NCBI RefSeq assembly: GCF_001682385.1
Contig: NZ_CP016210.1
Location: 2,480,001 to 2,544,000 of the forward strand
Source of the DNA: Azoarcus olearius
GTDB lineage: Bacteria; Pseudomonadota; Gammaproteobacteria; Burkholderiales; Rhodocyclaceae
Length of the DNA stretch: 64,000 nt
Reading direction: 5' to 3'
Shown: positions 57,749-64,000 of the stretch, piece by piece
How the letters are laid out: every line of letters begins with the position of its first letter
Position numbering within the stretch: the stretch's first letter is position 1
Program-made: the position numbers and the translations under genes
The notes under the pieces: model-generated
Told to the model about the DNA's origin: nothing
Seen by the model: only the letters and a program-made list of their open reading frames with translations
The model's database searches: none

Positions 57749-59074
57749 ATGCCCGCCATGCCCCCCGCCCAACCGAAGCCCACCGCAGCCCCTTTCGTCA
57801 AACCGGACGCCACGCTCGCCGAACTGCGCGCCGCGGCAGCGGCCTGCACCGGCTGCGACCTTTACCGTGACGCCACGCAGACGGTGTTCGGCGAAGGACC
57901 CGACGACGCGCCGGTGATGCTGGTGGGCGAGCAGCCCGGCGATGCGGAAGACCGCCAGGGCCATCCCTTCGTCGGCCCGGCCGGCAGGCTGCTCGACCGC
58001 GCGCTGGCCGACGCCGGCATCGACCGCAGCCGCAGCTATGTGACCAACGCCGTGAAGCACTTCAAATGGATCTTCACCCGCGGCCACAAGCGGCTGCACC
58101 AGACGCCGCGCACCGTGGAGGTGCAGGCCTGCGCGCCGTGGCTGGAGGCGGAGATCGCGCGGGTGAAGCCGCAGGTGCTGATCCTGCTCGGCGCCACCGC
58201 CGCCAAGTCGCTGCTCGGCGCCGGCTTCCGGGTGACGGCGCAGCGCGGCGTGCCGCAGCCCTCGCCGCTCGCCCCGCGCGTGGTCGCCACCATCCACCCG
58301 TCGGCGCTGCTGCGGATGGCCGACGCGGACGAGCGTGAGCGCGCCTATGCGGCCTTCGTCGCCGACCTGCGCGCCGCGGTGGCCGATCCGCCGCGCGCCC
58401 CGCCCTGGATACATGCGGTCGGCAAAAAAAAACGGTCAGCCGGCCCGGGTATCCACCCGGCCGACCGACCGCAACACCATGAAGGATTGAGCGGAAACTG
58501 CCGCGGCTTAGAGCGCCATGATCACCGACTTGGATTCGGTGTACATGTCGAGCACCGCCCGGCCCATCTCGCGGCCGATGCCGGACTGCTTGTAACCGCC
58601 GAAGGGCATCGCGTTGTCGAGGATGTTGTGGCAGTTCACCCACACGGTGCCGGCCTTGATCTTGGGGATCAGCCGGTGCACCCGGGTCAGGTCGTTGGAC
58701 CAGATGCTCGCCGCCAGGCCGTACGGCGTGTCGTTGGCGCGGTGGGCGACTTCGTCGAGGTCCTCGTAAGGCATGGCCACCACCACCGGGCCGAAGATCT
58801 CCTCGCGCACCACCTTCATCGCGTCGTGGGTGTTCACCAGTACCGTCGGCTTGACGAAGTAGCCGGCGTCGCCGCCCGCTCCGCCGCCGGTGGCCGCCCT
58901 GGCGCCTTCCGCAAGCCCGCTCTCGATGTAGCCGAGCACGCGCTGCTGCTGCACCGCCGACACCAGCGGACCGATCTGGGTGGAGGGATCGATGCCCGGC
59001 CCGAGCTTCATCGACGCCGCAATGCCCGACAGCCCCTCCACCACCTTCTCGAAGCGGCTCTTGTGGATGAATAG
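57749..59074 (+). CDS. UdgX-like uracil-DNA glycosylase; frame lacks normal stop
   Basis: The first about 215 residues (to about 58395) are an Fe-S type uracil-DNA glycosylase: Cys pair CTGC, GEQPGDAEDRQGHPFVGPAG, VTNAVKHFKW, and IHPSALLR. The loop RGHKRLHQTP with His117 matches the KRRIH loop of UdgX, whose His forms a covalent bond with uracilated DNA. No stop occurs where such proteins end; the frame runs another 220 codons antisense to the aldehyde dehydrogenase gene, through an A9 run (58424-58432). A one-base change in that run would give a stop at 58490 or 58482. So the true C-terminus is uncertain: lost stop, frameshift or sequence error. Confidence 0.8.
   Translation: MPAMPPAQPKPTAAPFVKPDATLAELRAAAAACTGCDLYRDATQTVFGEGPDDAPVMLVGEQPGDAEDRQGHPFVGPAGRLLDRALADAGIDRSRSYVTNAVKHFKWIFTRGHKRLHQTPRTVEVQACAPWLEAEIARVKPQVLILLGATAAKSLLGAGFRVTAQRGVPQPSPLAPRVVATIHPSALLRMADADERERAYAAFVADLRAAVADPPRAPPWIHAVGKKKRSAGPGIHPADRPQHHEGLSGNCRGLERHDHRLGFGVHVEHRPAHLAADAGLLVTAEGHRVVEDVVAVHPHGAGLDLGDQPVHPGQVVGPDARRQAVRRVVGAVGDFVEVLVRHGHHHRAEDLLAHHLHRVVGVHQYRRLDEVAGVAARSAAGGRPGAFRKPALDVAEHALLLHRRHQRTDLGGGIDARPELHRRRNARQPLHHLLEAALVDE
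58424..58467 (-). terminator. Terminator of the aldehyde dehydrogenase gene
   Basis: On the minus strand a GC-rich stem (CGGTC...CCGGGT / ACCCGG...GACCG, loop GGAT) is followed by nine T. It lies about 40 bases after the dehydrogenase stop. Its T-tract is the A9 run inside the open frame of the convergent uracil glycosylase gene. Confidence 0.9.
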
Positions 59075-60010
59075 CCGCGAGCCGGCGGTGCACACCTGGC
59101 CCTGATTGAAGAAGATCGCCTGCGCCGCGCCGGCCGCGGCCATCGCGGGATCAGCATCGTCGAGCACGATCACCGGGCTCTTGCCGCCCAGTTCCAGCGA
59201 CACCCGCGTCATGTTGTCGATCGCCACCTTGCCGACCAGCTTGCCGATCTCGGTGGAGCCGGTGAAGGCCACCTTCTCGATGCCCTTGTGGCTGGCGAGC
59301 GCCGCGCCGGCGGTGTGGCCGTGGCCGGTGACGACGTTGAGCACGCCGGCCGGATAGCCGGCTTCCAGCGCGAGTTCGGCGAAGCGCAACGCGGTGAGCG
59401 GCGTTTCTTCGGCCGGCTTCAACACCATGGTGCAGCCGGAGGTCAGCGCCGGGCCAACCTTCCACGCCGCCATCAGCAGCGGGAAATTCCACGGGATGAT
59501 GGCGCCGACCACGCCCACCGGCTCGCGGCGGGTAAAGCCGAAGAGTTCGCGGTCGCGCATCAGCGGCACCGACACGTCCATCGTCGAGCCTTCGATCTTG
59601 GTCGCCCAGCCCGCCATGTAGCGCAGGAAATCGACCACCAGCGCCACATCCACATGGCGCGCCATCATCACCGGCTTGCCGTTGTCCAGCGCCTCGATCT
59701 CGGCGAGTTCCTGGGCGTTGGCTTCGATCAGGTCGGCAAACTTGAGCAGCAGGCGCTCGCGGTCCACCGGCCGCATCTTCGGCCACTCGCCGGATTCGAA
59801 GGCACGGCGGGCAGCGGCCACCGCGCGGTCGATGTCGGCGGCACCGCCAGCCGGCACCGTGGCGAAAGCCTGCCCGGTCGCCGGATCGAGCACCGCCAGG
59901 GTTTCACCGCTGACGGCGGCGGACCATTCGGCGCCGATCAGCATCCGCTTGGGGCGGGCGAGGAAGGCGCGGGTGGCGGGGCTGATGAGTTGGTCGGGGT
60001 ACAGGGTCAC
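58508..60010 (-). CDS. NAD(P)-dependent aldehyde dehydrogenase
   Basis: 500-residue cytoplasmic ALDH superfamily enzyme close to the phenylacetaldehyde/betaine/aromatic aldehyde group. Landmarks: PWNFPLLMAAWKVGPAL, KPAEETPLTALR, cofactor GSTEIGK, general base Glu in LELGGKSP, catalytic Cys in FFNQGQVCTAGSR, and EEIFGPV. It oxidises an aldehyde to its acid. No substrate-defining neighbours. Upstream lies the repeat array, so its promoter must be within or before 60011-60080, where I see no clear hexamers. Confidence 0.94.
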   Translation of the reverse strand: MTLYPDQLISPATRAFLARPKRMLIGAEWSAAVSGETLAVLDPATGQAFATVPAGGAADIDRAVAAARRAFESGEWPKMRPVDRERLLLKFADLIEANAQELAEIEALDNGKPVMMARHVDVALVVDFLRYMAGWATKIEGSTMDVSVPLMRDRELFGFTRREPVGVVGAIIPWNFPLLMAAWKVGPALTSGCTMVLKPAEETPLTALRFAELALEAGYPAGVLNVVTGHGHTAGAALASHKGIEKVAFTGSTEIGKLVGKVAIDNMTRVSLELGGKSPVIVLDDADPAMAAAGAAQAIFFNQGQVCTAGSRLFIHKSRFEKVVEGLSGIAASMKLGPGIDPSTQIGPLVSAVQQQRVLGYIESGLAEGARAATGGGAGGDAGYFVKPTVLVNTHDAMKVVREEIFGPVVVAMPYEDLDEVAHRANDTPYGLAASIWSNDLTRVHRLIPKIKAGTVWVNCHNILDNAMPFGGYKQSGIGREMGRAVLDMYTESKSVIMAL

Positions 60011-60084
60011 GTGGTTGTCTCCTCTTGTGGTTGTGTGAACTGTTTGCTGCTATCGGGCAGTCGTGGCAAGCGAAACGGTCTGAC

Positions 60085-60160
60085 TCCCCGCTCCCCTAAA
60101 GGGGAAGCTGGGAGGGATGGGTCAGGCTCGGCGCAGCCCCATCCCTTCCCTTCAAGGGGG
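60085..60160. repeat. Imperfect inverted repeat flanking the array (left)
   Basis: AAAGGGGAAGCTGGGAGGGATGGG (arm about 60098-60121, mentioned by its ends AAGGGG and GATGGG) pairs with CCCCATCCCTT...CAAGGGGG (60138-60160) to make a long imperfect hairpin. Confidence 0.6.
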
Positions 60161-60565
60161 CATAGGCAGGGTTTCGCAGAACACTGCTCTGCGCCGCCGG
60201 AGCGGCGGAGCGAAGCGGAGGTTCCTGGGCTGTCCTGTTTCGCTCCCTCCCCTTCAAGGGGGTGAGGCAGGGGTTTCGGCAAGCACCGCTTGCCGCCTGC
60301 TGAACGACGGAGCGAAGCGGAGGCTCCCGGGTTGGCCTGTTTGCTCCCTCCCCTTCAAGGGGGTGAGGCAGGGGTTTCGGCAAGCACCGCTTGCCACCTG
60401 CTGAACGACGGTGCCTCTGGCACCGGCTACCGGGTGGGCTGTCTTGCTCCCTCCCCTTCAAGGGGGTGAGGCAGGGGTTTCGGCAAGCACCGCTTGCCGC
60501 CTGCTGAACGACGGAGCGAAGCGGAGGCTCCCGGGTTGGCCTGTTTTGCTCCCTCCCCTTCAAGG
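60151..60565. repeat. Tandem array of about 102-bp units
   Basis: Copies begin with TTCAAGG at 60151, 60253, 60354, 60457 and 60559, so the period is 101-103 bases. Units 2-4 are nearly identical; unit 1 is diverged and the fifth is only a start. Each unit holds TTCAAGGGGGTGAGGCAGGG, a perfect hairpin GGCAAGC-ACC-GCTTGCC, the block GAACGACGGAGCGAAGCGGA (in unit 3 replaced by GGTGCCTCTGGCACCGGC, itself palindromic) and ends TGCTCCCTCCCC. Short open frames across it are periodic artefacts, not genes. The units differ from CRISPR in having no unique spacers. Confidence 0.9.
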
Positions 60566-60652
60566 GGAGGGTTGGGGTGGGGATGGGGTTAGATGCGGCG
60601 TGCGCCCAACCCCATCCCCCTCCCCGCCTCCCCCTTGAAGGGGGAGGAGCAA
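60550..60652. repeat. Large inverted repeat flanking the array (right)
   Basis: Arm 60551-60592 (CCCTCCCCTTCAAGGGGAGG ... GGATGGGGTT) is the imperfect reverse complement of 60608-60652 (AACCCCATCCCCC ... CTTGAAGGGGGAGG), with a 15-base loop. Arms of this G/C-skewed type recur between genes in many betaproteobacteria; an extragenic repeat element is the likely nature. Confidence 0.75.
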
Positions 60653-60678
60653 GACCCGACCGCCGCCGAGCGCGTTAC

Positions 60679-61152
60679 TTAACTCCCCCCGTCAATCAAC
60701 CCCGACCGTGCCACCGCAGCCGCACGCGCGGCGTCCGCGGCCTCGGGGTCCAGCTCGAGCTGACGCGCGAGACGGCTGATCAGCCGGTCCTCCAGCCTGG
60801 CGAGATCGCCATCGGCATAGGCCACTTCCCATAGCAGCGTCAGGATTTCCTGCCGTTCGGCGGGGCCAAAGCCGGCGCGCACTGCCTCGGCGAATTCCCA
60901 GTCGTCCAGCACTTCGGCGTAGCGCTCCTCGGCCACCCGCAGCAGTTCCTGCGCGTGCCCTTCCTGCAGGCCGAACTGTTTGCCGAGCAGGCGGGTGACC
61001 GCGGCGTGCTCCTGTTCGGTGGCGCGGTGGTCCACGTACATCGCCTCCAGCAGCAGCGCGGCCACGGCGATGTGGCGGCGCTGGAAGGGGCCGGTTTCGT
61101 TCGCTTCGGCAGCGAGGTCGCCGCGCAGCAGCGCGATCAATCGGGTCAGCAT
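60679..61152 (-). CDS. TerB-like (tellurite resistance/DUF533-type) protein
   Basis: 157-residue all-helical cytoplasmic protein with the TerB pattern: VAVAALLLEAMYVDHRATEQEHAAV-like first half (acidic residues in YVDHRATEQE), then LLWEVAYADGDLARLEDRLI with the second acidic metal-binding motif. TerB family members bind metal ions and are seen in stress-related loci; specific role unknown. ATG 61152 with GGAG five bases upstream is chosen over a longer frame to 61227. Ten bases from the Ycf48-like gene, so cotranscribed. Confidence 0.85.
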   Translation of the reverse strand: MLTRLIALLRGDLAAEANETGPFQRRHIAVAALLLEAMYVDHRATEQEHAAVTRLLGKQFGLQEGHAQELLRVAEERYAEVLDDWEFAEAVRAGFGPAERQEILTLLWEVAYADGDLARLEDRLISRLARQLELDPEAADAARAAAVARSGLIDGGS

Positions 61153-61162
61153 GGGTTCTCCG

Positions 61163-62143
61163 TCAGTGCGAGGTCGTGGTGGAAGCGGACAGGCGTTCGA
61201 CGCCGAGCTGGCCGCCGATGACGACACTCCCGTCGGCCGCGAGGACCACGGCGGCGAGGTTCTGGCGGTCGCCGCGCACTTCAGCGTTCAGGCCGGAGGC
61301 GTCGCCCCGCAGCATCACGCCGCCAGCGCCGACCACCAGCAGCTTGCCGTCCGCTGTGGAGACCGCGCCGGTGAGCGACTGTTCAGTGTCGCCCGACACC
61401 GCGCGCCAGCTGTCGCCGCCGTTGCGGCTGGCGAGCACGCGGCCGCTCATGCCGAGCAGCACCACGTCGTCGCCTGCCTCCAGCCCGCCCCACAGCGAGC
61501 CGGACACACCGGGCTTGAGCGCGGTCCAGCTGTCGCCGCCGTCCGTGGAGCGGAACGCCAAGCCGGTTTCGGCGGCCACGTAGAGCGCGCCCTTGCGGGT
61601 GGCGAAGATGTGGTTGAGGTGGAGGTCGGCGTCGCGGCCCTGCCCCACGCTCATCGGTTCCCAGCTCTGGCCGCCGTCCTCGGTGCGCCAGGCGGTGCCG
61701 TAGGCGCCCACCGCGTAGCCGCGTTCGGCGCTGGCGAAATACACCGACAGCAGCACCGGCTTGTCGTCCAGCACCTGCTGCAGCGTCCAGTTGGCGCCGC
61801 CGTCGGTGGTGGCCAGCACCACGCCGCCGTGGCCCACCGCCCAGCCGCGCTGGGCGTCGGCGAAATGCACCGCGGTAAGCAGGCTGCTGACCGGCACTTC
61901 GGCCTGCTGCCAGCTCTTGCCGTTGTCGGTGGAGCGCACCACGGTGCCGTAGTCGCCCACCGCCACCAGCGCGTCGCCGGCGCGCGCCATGCCGGTCACC
62001 GGCACCTTGGCCGCCAGCCGTGCCTTCATCGCCGGCACCGGGCCGGCACTGGAGGCCGAACCGGCGGCGTGCAGCGACACCGTGGTCGCCCCCGCCGCGG
62101 CCAGTGCGGCGCACAGCGCCAGGAGTTTGCGTTTGATCGTCAT
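61163..62143 (-). CDS. Exported Ycf48-like beta-propeller protein
   Basis: 326-residue periplasmic protein: signal peptide to about residue 26 (SLHAAG), then BNR/Asp-box repeats of a seven-bladed propeller (RSTDNGKSWQ, ATTDGGANWT, RTEDGGQSWE, RSTDGGDSWT, ASRNGGDSW). Ycf48-like proteins in non-photosynthetic bacteria are often encoded beside RND exporters and DUF1329/DUF1302 proteins; the role may be assembly. ATG 62143 has GAGGAGG six bases upstream. Eleven bases after the RND gene. Confidence 0.88.
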   Translation of the reverse strand: MTIKRKLLALCAALAAAGATTVSLHAAGSASSAGPVPAMKARLAAKVPVTGMARAGDALVAVGDYGTVVRSTDNGKSWQQAEVPVSSLLTAVHFADAQRGWAVGHGGVVLATTDGGANWTLQQVLDDKPVLLSVYFASAERGYAVGAYGTAWRTEDGGQSWEPMSVGQGRDADLHLNHIFATRKGALYVAAETGLAFRSTDGGDSWTALKPGVSGSLWGGLEAGDDVVLLGMSGRVLASRNGGDSWRAVSGDTEQSLTGAVSTADGKLLVVGAGGVMLRGDASGLNAEVRGDRQNLAAVVLAADGSVVIGGQLGVERLSASTTTSH

Positions 62144-62154
62144 CGCGGGCCTCC

Positions 62155-64000
62155 TCAGTGCGCCATCAGCGGCGCCCGCACCGGGCCGCGACGCGGGATC
62201 AGCATGTCTATGGTCACTGCCAGCGCCGGCAGCAGGGTGATCGCCATCAGCATGTTCATCATGAACATGAAGGTCAGCAGCATGCCCATGTCGGCCTGGA
62301 ACTTGAGCGCCGAGAACGACCACGTCGCCACGCCGATCGACAGCGTCACCGCGGTGAACACCGTGGCCACGCCCACTTCACGCAGCGCCTGCTTGAACGC
62401 GGTGACGATGTCCTCGCCGTGCGCCATGTGCATCTGCAGCCGGTTGTAGATGTAGAAGGCGTAATCGACGCCGATGCCCACCGCCAGCACCATCACCGGC
62501 AGCGTGGCCACGGTGAGGCCGATGTCGAGCGACTTCATGAACCAGTAGCCGAGGAAGGTCGCCAGCGTCAGCGGCACGCAGCAGGCGATCATTGCGCGCC
62601 AGTCGCGGTACACCGCGAACACCAGCACCAGGATGGTGGCGTACACATAAAGCATCATCGGCAGCTCGGAATGCTCGACCACCTCGTTGGTGGCGGCCTG
62701 CACGCCGGCGTTGCCGCTGGCCAGCCGCACGGTGACGCCCTCGAAGGGCTGGGTGGCGCGGAAGTGCTTCACCGCCTCCACCACTTCCTTGATGGTCGCC
62801 GCCTTGTGGTCCGCCAGGTAGAGATTGACCGGCAGCAGCGTGCAGTCGGCGTTGAAGAGGCGCAGCCCCTCGGGCACCTGGCGCACCGCCTCGCCCAGCG
62901 TCAGCTCTTCCTGCGGCAGTGCCGCCCACTTCGGATTGCCCTCGTTCACCCCGGAGGCGGCGAGCTTGGTCAGCGTCGGCAGCGACTGCGCCGACAGCAC
63001 GCCCGGCACATTGGCCAGGTGCCAGGTCAGGCGATCCACATGGCTCATGACGTCGTGGCGGAAGCAGCCGTCGGCCGGGGTTTCCACCACCACGGTGAGC
63101 AGGTCCAGGCCCAGGCTGTAGCGCGCCACCACGGCTTCCACGTCCTGGTTGTAGCGAGAATCGTCGTGCAGCTCCGGCGCGCCCGGCAGCACGTGGCCGA
63201 CGTGGCGGCCCTGGCTCTGCCACACCGCCACGCCCATCAGCGCGATGCCGACCAGCGTGCCGATGGCGGCGTTGCGCGGGTTGGCGATATGCACGCCCAG
63301 CCCGGCCATCATGCGGTTGCGCATGCCCTCGACCTTGCTCGCGCGCAGCACGAACTTGTCGTCGAAGCGGAAGTAGCTCGCCAGCACCGGCAGCATGATG
63401 AGGTTGGTGACGATCTTGTAGGCCACGCCCACCGAGGCGGTGATCGCCAGCTCGCGGATCATCGGGATCGGCACCAGCACCAGGGTGGCGAAGCCGACGA
63501 AGGCGGTGATCAGCGCCAGCGTGCCCGGCACCAACAGGCCGGTGAAGCTGCGGCTGGCGGCGGTGTAGCCGTCGGCGCCGTTGATGACTTCCTTGGCGAT
63601 GTAATTCACCTGCTGGATGCCGTGCGACACGCCGATCGCGAACACCAGGAAGGGCACCAGGATGGCGAGCGGGTCCAGCCCGAAGCCGAGCAGCGTGATG
63701 GTGCCGAACTGCCACACCACCGACACCAGCGAGCACGCCAGCGGCAGAAAGGTGAGCACCCACGAGCGGGTGTACCAATACACGGCCGCGGCGGTCAGCA
63801 GGAAGGCGAGCGCGAAGAACTCGATGACGCTGGTGGCGCCTTCGGAGATGTCGCCCATCTGCTTGGCGAAACCGATGATGCGGATGCGCACGTCGTCGTC
63901 GGAAAACGCGTCGCGCACTTCCTTTTCCAGCCGCTGGCTGAATTCGAAGTAGTCCAGCCGTTCGCCGGTCTGCGGATCGGGGTCGGCGAGTTCGGCCACC
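62155..64000 (-). CDS. RND/MMPL family exporter (5' end missing)
   Basis: C-terminal 615 residues of a large inner-membrane RND-superfamily permease of the MMPL/hopanoid-exporter (HpnN-like) kind, driven by proton flow. Visible: end of the first periplasmic loop, a block of six helices (GDISEGATSVIEFFALAFLL... FRFDDKFVLRASK), the second periplasmic loop (about 230-410) and the second helix block with GIGVDYAFYIYNR, the motif conserved in this superfamily. Start lies beyond the window; the terminal GTG at 63999 is inside the gene. Substrate unknown. Confidence 0.92.
   Translation of the reverse strand, partial: VAELADPDPQTGERLDYFEFSQRLEKEVRDAFSDDDVRIRIIGFAKQMGDISEGATSVIEFFALAFLLTAAAVYWYTRSWVLTFLPLACSLVSVVWQFGTITLLGFGLDPLAILVPFLVFAIGVSHGIQQVNYIAKEVINGADGYTAASRSFTGLLVPGTLALITAFVGFATLVLVPIPMIRELAITASVGVAYKIVTNLIMLPVLASYFRFDDKFVLRASKVEGMRNRMMAGLGVHIANPRNAAIGTLVGIALMGVAVWQSQGRHVGHVLPGAPELHDDSRYNQDVEAVVARYSLGLDLLTVVVETPADGCFRHDVMSHVDRLTWHLANVPGVLSAQSLPTLTKLAASGVNEGNPKWAALPQEELTLGEAVRQVPEGLRLFNADCTLLPVNLYLADHKAATIKEVVEAVKHFRATQPFEGVTVRLASGNAGVQAATNEVVEHSELPMMLYVYATILVLVFAVYRDWRAMIACCVPLTLATFLGYWFMKSLDIGLTVATLPVMVLAVGIGVDYAFYIYNRLQMHMAHGEDIVTAFKQALREVGVATVFTAVTLSIGVATWSFSALKFQADMGMLLTFMFMMNMLMAITLLPALAVTIDMLIPRRGPVRAPLMAH

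Noticed and set aside
60151-60565. CRISPR array
   Set aside because: Units are near-identical over their whole length with no unique spacers, the period is 102 bases, and no cas genes are present.
60117-60640. Short open frames on both strands inside the repeat array
   Set aside because: They repeat the same peptide every 102 bases (102 is divisible by three), have no start signal of their own and are explained by the array.

Overview
The window is a 64 kb, high-GC chromosomal segment with dense genes, many ATGA overlaps and sigma70-like promoters. Gene content (AerC-like chemoreceptor, FbpABC, Aat/Bpt pair, EpsDEFGL-type exopolysaccharide locus, Ycf48/RND pair) fits a betaproteobacterium, most likely Rhodocyclales (Azoarcus/Thauera/Aromatoleum type). 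That placement is inference from gene content. No tRNA, rRNA, CRISPR, integrase or insertion sequence was seen.

Layout. 1-7.7 kb: housekeeping and signalling genes: 5'-truncated PIN-PhoH ATPase, PAS chemoreceptor, GAF/HD-GYP phosphodiesterase, cNMP/CBS/DUF294 protein with a partner DEDD exonuclease that has lost two acidic residues, and an NlpC/P60 peptidase. 7.8-12.2 kb: ferric iron uptake (DUF2325 protein divergent from fbpA; convergent fbpB; fbpC). 12.2-14.8 kb: aat, bpt, pyrD. 15-23.6 kb: purine catabolism operon xdhABC plus a nucleoside/purine-type ABC transporter without its binding protein. 23.8-29.1 kb: nickel uptake operon (TonB receptor, NikK, NikL, NikM, NikQ, NikO) preceded by a perfect NikR operator. 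29.1-30.9 kb: guanine deaminase and a DUF188 protein. The nickel operon therefore sits between two halves of a purine degradation set, which makes sense if purine nitrogen ends as urea and urease needs nickel.

31-37.5 kb: two GGDEF-EAL proteins, one overlapping a periplasmic binding protein gene and a cell-wall amidase gene, then two small genes. 37.9-55.8 kb: an exopolysaccharide locus. Its export and assembly genes are of the EpsDEFGL type known from exosortase-linked clusters, while its glycosyltransferases resemble the xanthan Gum set (GumD-, GumM-, GumH- and GumK-like, with UDP-glucose dehydrogenase). It also holds a secreted GH5 glycanase and a small protein with a PEP-CTERM-like tail. 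A Glc-Glc-Man-GlcA type repeat unit is a reasonable prediction.

56-64 kb: an orphan lipoprotein, an UdgX-like uracil-DNA glycosylase whose frame has no stop at the expected end, an aldehyde dehydrogenase with a strong terminator, a roughly 102-bp tandem repeat array flanked by large inverted repeats, a TerB-like protein, and a Ycf48-like protein next to a truncated RND exporter gene that runs off the window.
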